This document shows, piece by piece, positions 1-9,200 of a DNA stretch of 64,000 nucleotides. The stretch is taken from positions 248,001 through 312,000 of the forward strand of contig JBGAQH010000003.1 of the NCBI GenBank assembly GCA_044220875.1, given 5' to 3'. The notes beneath the pieces were generated by a model. That model made no database searches, was not told the DNA's origin, and saw only the letters and a program-made list of their open reading frames with translations. A program made the position numbers and the translations under genes. Every line of letters begins with the position of its first letter. Positions within the stretch are counted from its first letter, which is position 1. Source of the DNA: JAEUIT01 sp044220875 (GTDB taxonomy: Bacteria; Planctomycetota; Phycisphaerae; Phycisphaerales; SM1A02).

Positions 1-2
1 CC

Positions 3-464
3 GACGCGTCGATTCTCGACTCGATCGGATGGCTCCGCTACAGGCAGGGGGCCTTCGCCGAGGCGGTCGACCTGCTCGGCAAGGCGATCACCGCCGGCGG
101 CGACGATCCGAGTCTCGAGGCGCTTGACCACTTCGGCGACGCGGCGTGGCGAAACGGCGACCGCGATGCGGCCCGCAACGCATGGCGCGAGGTCGCCGAG
201 CGCGGGGCCCGGCTCTACGCCCACGACACGATCGTCGGGCGCCTGCCGACCTACGAGCTGAACGAGCATGGCGTGCGGGTGCTGGACGGTGAGGCCCTGT
301 GGCAACGAAGCTACGGCGACATCATCGACCGCGCCGCGGCGAAGCGGAAGGCCGCCGAGGCCGGCGCCGAACCGGCGGTGGCGCCGGTGTTCGGGGCGCG
401 GCGGACGGGCGAGGATTCGAAGGAGTCGCATCGCGGGCGTTCGCGCGGCGACGGTAGCACCTGA
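3..464 (+). CDS. C-terminal end of a TPR-repeat protein (5' cut by window)
   Basis: Only the last 153 codons are present. The visible start (ILDSIGWLRYRQGAFAEAV) and the following LDHFGDAAWRNG segment have the helix-turn-helix spacing of tetratricopeptide repeats, of the kind in which an 'LDS-GW' repeat is followed by an 'H-GD--W--G' repeat near the end of the protein. TPR proteins are protein-interaction scaffolds, and the partner here is unknown. The last ~50 residues are charged, low in complexity and probably disordered. yebC follows 16 nt downstream on the same strand. The N-terminal domains lie outside the window, so no function can be assigned. Confidence 0.7.
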   Translation, partial: DASILDSIGWLRYRQGAFAEAVDLLGKAITAGGDDPSLEALDHFGDAAWRNGDRDAARNAWREVAERGARLYAHDTIVGRLPTYELNEHGVRVLDGEALWQRSYGDIIDRAAAKRKAAEAGAEPAVAPVFGARRTGEDSKESHRGRSRGDGST

Positions 465-480
465 TGGCGAGAGACGAGCA

Positions 481-1209
481 ATGGCCGGACACAGTGCATG
501 GAAGAACATCAAGCGGCGCAAGGCGGCGGTCGACGCGAAGCGCGGCAAGATCTGGAGCAAGGTGAGCCGCGCGATCATCGTTGCGGCCCAGCGCGGCGGC
601 GGTGACATCAAGTTCAACGCCTCGCTGCGCATCGCCATCGACGAGGCCAAGGCCGCCAACATGCCGCGCGACACGATCGAGAAGGCGGTGAAGAAAGGGA
701 CCGGCGAGGGGGCAACCGAACGCTACGAGTCGGTGCGCTACGAGGCCTTCGGCCCGGGCGGCACGGCGATCCTCATCGACCTGCTCATCGCCAACGCCAA
801 CAAGACGGCGGCCGAGATTCGCACGATCATCGACAAGAACGGCGGCAAGATGGGCGTGCCCGGCTCTGTCGCATTCGGTTTCACGCAGCAGGGAGTGATC
901 CTCGTCGACGGCTCCTCGACGTCCGAGGACGCGGTGATGGAGGTGGCCCTCGGCGCCGACGCCGAGGACGTCGCCGCCGACGGCGACTACATCCAGGTCA
1001 CCTGCAAGCCCGCCGACTTCGAGGCCCTGCGGGGCGCGCTCGAGGCGGCGAAGTTCACCGTCGAGAACGCCGAGATCACCTACGTGCCGCAGTCGACGAT
1101 CACGCTCGACGCGGACTCGGCCGCGAAGCTCCTCGCCCTCATCGACGCGATCGAGGATCACGACGACGTGCAGAAGACCTACCACAACGCCGAGCTGCCC
1201 GAGGAATAG
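481..1209 (+). CDS. yebC: YebC/PmpR-family (TACO1) protein
   Basis: The 242-residue product opens with MAGHSAWKNIKRRKAAVDAK, the hallmark of the YebC/TACO1 family, and has the usual family length of about 240-250 residues. Conserved blocks are visible in order: the N-terminal basic three-helix region, the 'NMPRDTIEKAVKKGTGEG' segment, 'YEAFGPGGTAILID' and the acidic C-terminal domain ending 'LIDAIEDHDDVQKTYHN'. The family includes transcriptional regulators, and recent work also places members as ribosome-associated factors that help translate proline-rich stretches; the sequence does not separate these roles. The start at 481 is fixed by the family N-terminus; longer in-frame extensions lack homology. 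No strong Shine-Dalgarno is visible (gagagacg only). Confidence 0.95.
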   Translation: MAGHSAWKNIKRRKAAVDAKRGKIWSKVSRAIIVAAQRGGGDIKFNASLRIAIDEAKAANMPRDTIEKAVKKGTGEGATERYESVRYEAFGPGGTAILIDLLIANANKTAAEIRTIIDKNGGKMGVPGSVAFGFTQQGVILVDGSSTSEDAVMEVALGADAEDVAADGDYIQVTCKPADFEALRGALEAAKFTVENAEITYVPQSTITLDADSAAKLLALIDAIEDHDDVQKTYHNAELPEE

Positions 1210-1241
1210 GCACGGACAGCGGGCGCGGCATGAACGTCGCG

Positions 1242-2885
1242 TTAGCCGCAGGCGCCCCACGCCCCGAGCAGGATCGCGACGTCGGCGGCGTCGACGGCGC
1301 CGTTGCCGTTCAGGTCCGCGGGGCCCCCTCCGCCCCAGCCGCCGAGCAGGAACGCAAGATCCTCCGCGTCCACCTCGCCGTCGCCGGTGAGGTCGCCGAG
1401 GCAATTGCAGTCCGGCGCGAGCTGGTGGGCGCTCGTGCCGCCCGGTGAGCCGGGCGTGCCGGTGCTGACCGTCGCCCCGAAGCCCGACTGGATCGAGGGC
1501 CAGGCGTCGATCGTGCCGATGGTGCCGCCGTTGGCGGAGGGATCGCCCTTCGCGGCGATCGTCGTCTTCGTGCCGTCCGCGGCGATGCGGATGAGCCGAT
1601 CCTGCTCGAGCCCGTTCGGCATCAGCACGCTGCACCAGGCGATGGCGCTGCCGTCGGCGGCGATGGCCTGCATGGGATTTCGCGAGAAGGCCAGGCCGTT
1701 GACCGTGCCGCCGTCGATCGGGTCGTAGAAGGCAACCGTCGCGTGCAGGCTGCCGGGCAGTCCCGCGAAGTGGCCGCCGGTGTACTGGCCGCCTCCGAGG
1801 CTGACGTCCGCGAAGAACTCGAGCGCGCCGGCGTCGTTGATCGCGGCGCCCTGCATGTCCAGGTACGTGCCGCCGATCGGCGTGGCCGTGTTGGCCTTCA
1901 CCGCCCATGTCGAGACGCCCGCGGCGGTGCGGATCACGATGCCGCGCGACACCGCCCCGCTGGCCAGGGTCCGGAAGCAGATCGTGCCGCTGTTGTTGAT
2001 GTCCGGCAGGGGACCGACGGGGATCGTCGTGCCGTCGACGAAGCCGAGCGACTCGCCGACGAGAATCGTGTACGCGCCGCCGCCGGGCGCGGCGGTGCCG
2101 GGCTTGGCGATCTTGGTGAGCGTGCCGTTCGACCACTGGAAGATGCCGGGCCCGCTGTCCACGCTCGCCTTGGCGACGAAGACGACGGTGCCGAGGTCGT
2201 TCATCGAGCCGTGGCCGACCTGGGTGAAGGTGCCGCCGCCGGGCGCCGCTCCGCCGACCTTGGCGATGTTCTCGATCGCTCCGCCGTTGTGGGCGAGGAA
2301 GAGGCCGCGCGGCGAGGTGCCGCCGGTGACGTCGGCGAGGAAGAGGACGTCGCCCGCGGCGTTGATCGCTGGGACGAAGAAGGTGCCGCCAAAGAAGCCG
2401 GCGAACGTTCCGCCGATGGGTGTGGGATCGCCGACCGGATTGCCCGGATTGCCGCCGCCGCCGCCGTTCCCCGAGCCGATGGCGATCGCCACCGCGGTGC
2501 CGCTTGCGTCGGCGCGAAAGACACCCTGATTGCGCTCGGCGCCGCTGATCGTGCCGAAGAAGGCGATGCGGCCGCCGGCCAGCGCCGCCGAGTTGAAGAA
2601 GGCGAGCGGGTCGAGCGTGCCCTGGTCGATCGGTTGGCCCTCGCCGGCGAGCATCGCGAGCGGACACGTCGCACTGCCGGCCACGCCGCCGCCGGTGTCG
2701 TGGCGAATCGGGCGCAGAGCGGGGCGGGACTCGACGACGCCGTCGTGGACGCGCACCACCGGCCGCGGCGCGCTGCCGACGTCGCCTGACCCCAGTGCCG
2801 CCGGAGTCCAGATCACGCCGATGAGGGTGAGCGTCGCTGCGCCGAGGAAGGTTCGCTGAACGGTGATCGGATTCGGTCGTTGCAT
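1242..2885 (-). CDS. Secreted NxxGxxAF-repeat protein with C-terminal dockerin-like pair
   Basis: The 547-residue product has a signal peptide (residues ~1-32, hydrophobic stretch TFLGAATLTLIGVIW followed by small residues). The middle carries repeats of the NxxGxxAF type, seen as NAAGDVLF, NDLGTVVF, NNSGTICF and NDAGALEF, each ~60-70 residues apart; this repeat is known from secreted bacterial 'choice-of-anchor' proteins and probably forms a propeller-like fold. The end carries two Ca-loop motifs, DLTGDGEVDAEDLAFLL and DLNGNGAVDAADVAILL, and finishes in GAWGACG. The start at 2885 places the signal peptide first and has GGGA about 10 nt upstream. It is convergent with yebC, 32 nt away. Substrate and function are unknown. 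Confidence 0.85.
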   Translation of the reverse strand: MQRPNPITVQRTFLGAATLTLIGVIWTPAALGSGDVGSAPRPVVRVHDGVVESRPALRPIRHDTGGGVAGSATCPLAMLAGEGQPIDQGTLDPLAFFNSAALAGGRIAFFGTISGAERNQGVFRADASGTAVAIAIGSGNGGGGGNPGNPVGDPTPIGGTFAGFFGGTFFVPAINAAGDVLFLADVTGGTSPRGLFLAHNGGAIENIAKVGGAAPGGGTFTQVGHGSMNDLGTVVFVAKASVDSGPGIFQWSNGTLTKIAKPGTAAPGGGAYTILVGESLGFVDGTTIPVGPLPDINNSGTICFRTLASGAVSRGIVIRTAAGVSTWAVKANTATPIGGTYLDMQGAAINDAGALEFFADVSLGGGQYTGGHFAGLPGSLHATVAFYDPIDGGTVNGLAFSRNPMQAIAADGSAIAWCSVLMPNGLEQDRLIRIAADGTKTTIAAKGDPSANGGTIGTIDAWPSIQSGFGATVSTGTPGSPGGTSAHQLAPDCNCLGDLTGDGEVDAEDLAFLLGGWGGGGPADLNGNGAVDAADVAILLGAWGACG

Positions 2886-2934
2886 GGCTGGAGTCCCGTG
2901 GAGCGATTCGCTCGGGCGTGCCGACGTCAGGTCG

Positions 2935-2940
2935 TAGTAT
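2935..2940 (+). promoter_or_regulatory. Candidate -10 element (TAGTAT) for leaderless acyP
   Basis: TAGTAT matches TANNNT and ends 5 nt before ATG 2946, so a transcript would begin at or next to the start codon. No convincing -35 box is seen. It belongs to a pattern of similarly placed hexamers in this window. Confidence 0.45.
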
Positions 2941-2945
2941 CCTCG

Positions 2946-3236
2946 ATGGGCGTCGGCGACAGGATCATGATTCGCACCACCACCATCTTTCGCGGTCGGG
3001 TGCAGGGTGTCGGCTTTCGGGCCACGACGGTCCGCTGCGCCGATTCGTTCCCGATCACCGGATTCGTCCGCAACAACGCGGACGGTTCGGTGCTGTGCGT
3101 CGCGGAGGGTCGGGCCGAGGACATCGACGCGTTCCTCGATGACGTGGGCCACGCGATGCGGCACGCGATCGAGTCGATCGACTCGACCCAGTCCGCGGCC
3201 TCGGGGGAGTTCCCGGACTTCGCCGTGCGCCGCTGA
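2946..3236 (+). CDS. acyP: Acylphosphatase
   Basis: A protein of 96 residues (89 if started at ATG 2967) with the acylphosphatase signature GRVQGVGFR and the downstream GFVRNNADGSV segment. The arginine of VGFR (R25) and the first asparagine of RNNADG (N43) are the expected phosphate-binding and catalytic residues. The family hydrolyses acyl phosphates such as acetyl phosphate or carbamoyl phosphate in the cytoplasm. Start 2946 is preferred because the -10-like TAGTAT lies 5 nt before it; ATG 2967 is also acceptable and matches the usual ~90-residue length. It is divergent from the secreted protein starting at 2885 and convergent with the next dockerin gene. Confidence 0.9.
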   Translation: MGVGDRIMIRTTTIFRGRVQGVGFRATTVRCADSFPITGFVRNNADGSVLCVAEGRAEDIDAFLDDVGHAMRHAIESIDSTQSAASGEFPDFAVRR

Positions 3237-3271
3237 GCGCCGAGGTCCCCGCGAGCGCCACGAGCGAACTG

Positions 3272-4072
3272 TTAGCCGCAGGTGCCCCACGCGCCGAGGA
3301 GCACGGCCAGATCGGCGCCGTTGATGGCGTTGTCGCCGTTGAGGTCGCCCGCGCCGGTCGATCCCCACGCGCCGAGCAGGATGGCCAGGTCGGCGCCGTT
3401 CACGCTGCCGTCGTTGTTCAGGTCGGCGGGGCAGGCGACGACGTTGTTGCCGATCACGACGGCCCGCCCCTCGGGCAGCACCCAGAAGATGTTGCCGCTC
3501 GCCCGGATGAACTGGTAGCACTTGAGGCCGGTGCCAATGCCCTGGGCCCATTGCCACTGGGCGTAGGGTTGGGCGGTCAGCCCGATCACGCACAGGAACC
3601 AGCGCGGATTTGCGGTCGTGTTGGCCGGCACCTGAATCGGCGTGGCCAGATCGAGCGTGTAGTGGGTCAGGCCGCCCGGCCCGGGCGAGGTGGTCGCCGC
3701 GGTCGTGTCGAAGGTGGTCAGCGGCTGCGCCGTGTCAACGCCGCCGTAGTACCAGATGCCGTAGGGCTGATAGGCGACGGTACCCGGATCCTGCTTCCAG
3801 ATCTGGATGCGGAACCCGAGCTCGCAGGCGCCGTTGCCCCACCATTCGAGGTGGGTGATGGCCTTGGGCTGGGCAAGCGTGAAGTCCTCGAAGAGCACCG
3901 CATCGCCGTCGAGGTCGTTCTGTCCGCTCGGGTCCTGCCAGAGTTGCGAGGAGCGCATCACGCCGCCGCCACTGACCGGCGAGTGCGTGAGCAGCGTTTC
4001 GCCCGAAGCGGTGGAGGCGCCCATCGCGGCGACGGACAGGAGGGATGCGGCGAGGAGGAGTGTGTTGCGCAT
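3272..4072 (-). CDS. Secreted dockerin-tagged protein, domain unknown
   Basis: The 266-residue product has a clear signal peptide (MRNTLLLAASLLSVAAMGAS, cleavage near residue 25) and ends in two dockerin-like loops, DLNNDGSVNGADLAILL and DLNGDNAINGADLAVLL, finishing GAWGTCG. The ~170-residue middle is rich in W, Y and G ('LEWWGNGACELGFRIQIW', 'WFLCVIGLTAQPYAQW') and looks like an extracellular beta-sandwich; I do not recognise the family. The start at 4072 is chosen over upstream in-frame codons because the signal peptide begins there, and a GAGG sequence lies about 8 nt before it. Confidence 0.8.
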   Translation of the reverse strand: MRNTLLLAASLLSVAAMGASTASGETLLTHSPVSGGGVMRSSQLWQDPSGQNDLDGDAVLFEDFTLAQPKAITHLEWWGNGACELGFRIQIWKQDPGTVAYQPYGIWYYGGVDTAQPLTTFDTTAATTSPGPGGLTHYTLDLATPIQVPANTTANPRWFLCVIGLTAQPYAQWQWAQGIGTGLKCYQFIRASGNIFWVLPEGRAVVIGNNVVACPADLNNDGSVNGADLAILLGAWGSTGAGDLNGDNAINGADLAVLLGAWGTCG

Positions 4073-4228
4073 GAGCGTGCCTCGGGAGTGGACCCATCGA
4101 TGGAGCGATCGCCGACCAACGAGATGGTCGGACGAATGCTCGGTCGTCAGGTGCAGCCCGAGGCACGCTCGATACAGGCACGCGCGCGATACGCGGCGCC
4201 AAGCCGGAGCGATCATCCGCGTTGGCGA

Positions 4229-5407
4229 TCACTCGGCGCTGAACGCGATGCCGGTCAGCGTCTGATTCACGTGGAAACCCTCGAACTGCTCGCCGTAGGT
4301 CGAGAACCCGATGAGCGGGCACTTGGCCATCTCCGACGCCATGGCGGCGGCGATGCGGGCGTCCTTCACGGCCAGCGCCCGGCAGATGCAATCGAAGCCG
4401 ATCACGAAGGAGGCCTCGCGGATGTAGGGCTCGGTGTACAGGGCCTGCAGCGCTCCGACCATGTCGAGCGACTCGCCGAAGCGGAGGACGAGCCCCTCGT
4501 CCATCGCGCAGAAAAGGTGCATCGAACCGTCCTTGTCGATCGAGGCGATGCCGCGAACGAAGTGGCGGCTGCCGACGCGAAGCATGAGCGGATGCCGCGA
4601 CACCACGCCGGGCGTGAGCTGATCGGGGGTGAGGCCGAGCGACTCGGCGTAGATGTGCGATGCGACGCGGCCATCGATGCGATGGACGATGCGCTCCGCG
4701 GGGGTCGCGTCGGTGACGACGTAGGAGCGCTGGGCGGCCTTGAAGTTCTCGTGGGCGAAGGTGCGGAGCTTGGTGGGGGAGTCAATGCCGATGAGCATCG
4801 CGCCGCCGGTGACGAACTCCTTGCCGTTGAAGACCGGCGTGGTCTTGAACGCGCCGTCGTCGCCGGCGGAGCCGCCGACCAGCGGGGCGTGGCAGAGGCC
4901 CTCGTGAAGGTGCGAGACGAAGAGCTCCTCGCTCTTCTGCATGCTGTCGATCACCATGAGGGCGGCCTGATGACGCCCGATGCGATTGGAGTGGAAGCCC
5001 AGCGCCGCTGCGGCCTGCCGGGCGTCATGGCTCGTGAAGCGTCCCGCTCGCGGCACGAAGTGGCTACGCACGTCCACGCCGTGCACGGCCGCCGCGGCGA
5101 TGCCGCTGCTGACGTAGCCGACGGTCGAGGTGATCTCGCCGGCGGTGGTGCAGGCCAGGACGGGGCAGCGGAAGAGGTCGCGCAGCTCCTTGCTGACGTC
5201 GGCGAGATCGTGGCGCGAGGAGACGAAGGCGATGCCGAGCGACGCGGTGGTGGGATCGCCGTCACGGAAAATCGCGCGAAAGGCATCGCGGGGGCGCTCG
5301 GCATTCGACCATCCGATCTGGGCCCGGACCGGGCCGGCGGAGGTGGCGGCAGGGGAGGCGGAACCGCCGGGGGTGGGCGAAGCGAAGGGAGCGTTGAAGT
5401 CAGCCAT
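4229..5407 (-). CDS. FIST N/FIST C domain protein (signal input)
   Basis: A 392-residue cytoplasmic protein with no signal peptide. Residues ~25-220 fit the FIST N domain ('LGIAFVSSRHDLADVS', 'CTTAGEITSTVGY', 'SDEG'-like region replaced by 'GGSAGDDGAFKTT'), and residues ~220-390 fit FIST C, including 'CICRAL' and the closing 'PLIGFSTYGEQF' segment. FIST domains are sensory modules thought to bind small ligands such as amino acids and often sit beside kinases or chemotaxis proteins; no such partner is next to this gene. The first ~25 residues are a P/A/G-rich tail. The start is supported by GAAGGA 6 nt upstream. What it senses cannot be told from the sequence. Confidence 0.85.
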   Translation of the reverse strand: MADFNAPFASPTPGGSASPAATSAGPVRAQIGWSNAERPRDAFRAIFRDGDPTTASLGIAFVSSRHDLADVSKELRDLFRCPVLACTTAGEITSTVGYVSSGIAAAAVHGVDVRSHFVPRAGRFTSHDARQAAAALGFHSNRIGRHQAALMVIDSMQKSEELFVSHLHEGLCHAPLVGGSAGDDGAFKTTPVFNGKEFVTGGAMLIGIDSPTKLRTFAHENFKAAQRSYVVTDATPAERIVHRIDGRVASHIYAESLGLTPDQLTPGVVSRHPLMLRVGSRHFVRGIASIDKDGSMHLFCAMDEGLVLRFGESLDMVGALQALYTEPYIREASFVIGFDCICRALAVKDARIAAAMASEMAKCPLIGFSTYGEQFEGFHVNQTLTGIAFSAE

Positions 5408-5639
5408 GCGGGGTCCTTCTCATGAGGAGGCGACGTCGCCGGGACGATCCCTGCCTCGGCGTCCCCCCGCTATCGGCGACCGCACCAACGCACTTTGCCG
5501 CTGGGATCGGGGGCAGCGGAATCGGTGACTCCTCGGCGCCGCGTGCCGGTCGTCGGACGTGGGAGGCATGCGCGAGTCAGGGCATCTGGCCCGGTCGTTC
5601 TCAACCGCGCTGAGCCGGAGCGCCGATCAACCCTGCGAG

Positions 5640-6200
5640 ATGGTCATCCCGCGCACCCCTATCGCCTTCGTCGCTCTCGCCTCCGCCGCCCTGCTCGCGG
5701 GCTGCCAGACCCGCTCCGAGACGTTTGCCGGCAGGCCGACGAACCAAGTCTGGACGGCGATGGTGAAGGCCGCCGAGCAGCCCGACTACAAGGACTGGCA
5801 TGTCATCGAGAACGACGTCTGGACCGACGAGGCCAGCGGTCGGATCGAAATCTGGCGACTTCTTCGGCGATACAAGGACCCGGCGGGGCAGTGGCCGCGG
5901 CTTGAGGACTCGGAGTGGAAGCTCGCGATCGTGCTCGACCCGCAGGACCCGCCGACGGCGACGTTCTCCGTCCGCTCGATGTGCGTGCCAAGCCACAGTT
6001 GGATCGAGGCGGAGCGGTACTTCGACCAGGTCTGGACGCTTCTCGGCGGCCGCCCGGTGGGCGAGCCGCCCGTGGCGGAGTCACCGGCGAGTCCGCCCGC
6101 GGCAGCGAAGCCTGCACCGGCCCAGCCCGAGCAGCCGGCTTCGCCCGAGGAGGCCCCGAAGGAAGCTCCGAAGGAAGCGCCGGTCGAGGTGCCGAACTAG
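5640..6200 (+). CDS. Putative lipoprotein
   Basis: The 186-residue product has a type II signal peptide with lipobox LLAGC, so cysteine 20 should be lipidated and the protein membrane-anchored. A central ~110-residue domain contains many W, Y and acidic residues (VWTAMVKAAEQP, VWTDEASGRIEIWR, WIEAERYFDQVW) and has no family I recognise. The last ~45 residues are a P/A/E-rich repetitive tail with tandem 'EAPKEAPKEAP', probably a flexible spacer. The start at ATG 5640 sets a normal signal length; the upstream in-frame extension has no signal character. The Shine-Dalgarno is weak. It is convergent with the giant repeat protein, 32 nt away. Confidence 0.75.
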   Translation: MVIPRTPIAFVALASAALLAGCQTRSETFAGRPTNQVWTAMVKAAEQPDYKDWHVIENDVWTDEASGRIEIWRLLRRYKDPAGQWPRLEDSEWKLAIVLDPQDPPTATFSVRSMCVPSHSWIEAERYFDQVWTLLGGRPVGEPPVAESPASPPAAAKPAPAQPEQPASPEEAPKEAPKEAPVEVPN

Positions 6201-6232
6201 TTGCAGGCGACGCGTCGTCCGCGTCCTTCTGA

Positions 6233-9200
6233 TCAGCCCCAACTGCCGAGCAGGATCGCGATGTCGGCCGGGCCGACGTCGCCGCTCAGATCGAGGTCGG
6301 GCTTGCAGCAGAGGTCGCTGCAGGGGCCCCATGATCCGAGGAGCAGGGCGAGGTCGGCGGCGCCGACGAAGCCGTCGCCGTTGAAGTCACCGAAGATCCC
6401 GGTGTCCTGGCCGTAGACGTAGATCGCCTTGGTCGCCGTGTAGAAGAGGTCCGACGCCTCGCAGGTGGTGAGCGTGTCGAAGGAGCCGCTCAGGCTTGCG
6501 GCGTCGATGATGACGATCTCGTCGCCCGGGGCTGGGGTGAAGCCGGGTCCGTTGCTCACCTGAAGAATGCCGCTGAGCGTGGCCGGTCCGGTGGGGTCGA
6601 CGATGATCTGATTCACCGCGCCGGCGGTGACGGTCATGACCGCGGTGGGCTGGTGGCTGAAGCCGCCGGTGATGTTGAGCTTGCTGACGCCGGTGGTGAA
6701 CAGCAGTCCGCTGTCGACGAGGGTGCCGGTCGCCGGCGTCGCGGTGAGGACCGCGCCATCGTTCAGGCGGAGAATGCCGGTGGTGGCGATCGATTCGAGC
6801 TTCGCCAGGTCAAGGATCTTGCCGTTGCGTCCGGTGATCACGCACTCGGCGGCGAGGGTCTTGATCGGCGTGCCGGCCAGGGGAGCGCCGAAGCGAATCG
6901 TCGAGTTGTTCGCCTTCCACACGCCGCCGGTCAGCGTGCCGCCGACGAGATTGTCGGCGACGTTGAGGACGAGCGTCGAGGCATTCGTGGCCTCGACCGT
7001 GCCGTTGTTCTGGAAGCCCTCGCCGACGATCGACAGGACGTTGCCCGTCGTGTCCGAGCGGAGCGTCCCGTTGTTGACGACCGACGAGGTCCCGGTCACG
7101 AAGATCGAGTTGCCAATCGTGCCCCACTTCGACTCGACGAGAACGCTCGGGGCAAGCGTCAGCGTGCTCGCTCCATCGACGGCGAGCTGGGCCGGACTGC
7201 TGCTCGAAACGGAATCGAGCTGAATGTTCGCCAGACCGCCGATGGTCAGCGTGTTGTCGGCCACCACGCGGGAGCCCGAGCCGGTGAGGTTGAGCGTGCC
7301 GTTGAGCGTGAGGCCGTCCTTCAGCCGAATCGTCGCGAAGTTCTGGTCGAGGTTCACGACGCCATTCACGGTCATGCCCGTGAAGATGTTCGAGGAGTTG
7401 CTCACGCTCGGCGAGCCGCCGGCGTCGATCGCGAGCGTCCCGCCCGCGAGCGTCACGCCATCGAAGGTGTAGACGCCGGTCGTCGCATTCGTGGCGAAGG
7501 TGCCCTTGTTCAGGGTGATCGGGGCCTGCAGGCGCACGGTGCCGGAGACGTTGCGGACATCGCCGAATTGGGCGAGCGACGTGGGCGAGGAAATGGTTAC
7601 GGTGCCGCCGGTCAGCGCTCGGATGAGGCCGGAGTTGATCCAGTTGCTGCTCGTGGTGGCGATCCGGAACGTGCCGGCGGTTGCTTCGCAGGTGCCTTGA
7701 TTCTCGAATGCCTCGCCGACGATGGTGAAGAGGCCATTCACGGTGTCGCAGCGAAGGGTGCCCTGATTGACCACCTTCGACGTGCCGCCGGTGAATTCGG
7801 ACTCGCCAACCAGTCCGTAGGTGGCCTCGACGAGGACGGTGGGGGCCAGCGTCAGGGTGGTTGCACCCTCGACATCGATGCGGGACGGATTGCCGCTGGA
7901 GGGGGAGTCGAGCTGGATCGCGGCGGCGCCGCCGATCGTGAGCGTGTTGTCCACGATGATGCGGCTGCCGGGACTCGTGAGGTTGAAGGTGCCGTTGAGG
8001 GTCAGGCCGTCCTTGAAACGAATGGTGGCGAAGTTGGCGTTGAAGTTGATCGTGCCGTTCACGGTCATGCCGGTGAACGTGTTGCTCGCGTTGTTGACAA
8101 TCGGCTCGCCGCCGGCTCCGATCGCGAGGGTGCCGTTGGCCAGCGTCACGCCTTCGAAGGTGTAGACGCCCGTGGTGGCGTTGGTGGTGAGCGTTCCGCC
8201 TCCGAGGGCGATCGGCGACTGAAGCCGAACGGTGCCGGAGACGTTGCGGACGTCGCCGAACTCACCGAGCGAGGTTGGAGCAGCGATGATGACGCTGCCG
8301 GTGGTCACGGCCCGGATCAGCCCGGTGTTCGCCCAGTTGCTGCCGGTCGTGGCGATGCGGAAGGTGCCCGCCGTCCCTTCACAGGTGCCCTGGTTTTCGA
8401 AGCCCTCGCCGACGATGTTCGTGGTCGTGCCCGCGGTGTCGGCGCGGATCGTGCCCTTGTTGACGATCTTCGACGTGCCGCCGAGGAATTCCGATTCGCC
8501 GAGGAGGCCCCAGCCGCTCTCGACGACGACGCTCGGTGCGAGCGTCACGACACTCGCACCCTCCACGTCGAGTCGGGACGGGCTGCCCGAGGCGGCCGAA
8601 CGCATGCGGAAGGTGCCGGCGTTGATCGTGAGCGTGGTTTCCGCAATCAGCCGCGATCCCGTTCCGGAGAGGGTCATGATGCCGTTCATCGTGAAGGCAT
8701 CGCGGATGCGGAGCGACGAGAAGTTGCCCGTCAGGGTGAGGTCGCCGTTGACGACCATGTTCTGGAAGATCGTGTTGGCGTTGTTGAAGAGCGGTGTCGC
8801 GCCGGCCTGAAAGGTGATGGTGCCGTTGCTCCAGGTGCCGCCGTCGAAGGTGAAGACGCCGTTGGCCGGGGTGAGCGTGAAGGACTGGTTGGCCATGTCG
8901 ACGCTGATCGTCGTCTGGACCGTGCCGCCCACGTTGCTGACGTTCTGGACGCTGGCGAGGTCCGTGGTGCCTTCGAGGCGCACCGTGCCGGTGACGGCGC
9001 TGATGGAGCCCGAGTTGGTCCAGGTCGTCGGTGCGATGCGGAGCGTCCCGCCGGTCGACTTCGCGGTCCCCTGATTCGTGAACGACTCGCCGGCGACCAC
9101 GAGCGTGGTGTTCGGCGTGTCGGCGACGATCGTGCCGAGGTTGATGACGCTTGACACGCCCGCCGTGAAGGCGTGCTGTCCGATCACTCCCCATGATCCG

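Noticed and set aside
322..2667. 781-codon open frame on the minus strand covering yebC and the NxxGxxAF gene
   Set aside because: It is Arg-rich, has no family features and overlaps clearly coding yebC on the other strand. Long antisense frames like this are common in DNA this GC-rich.
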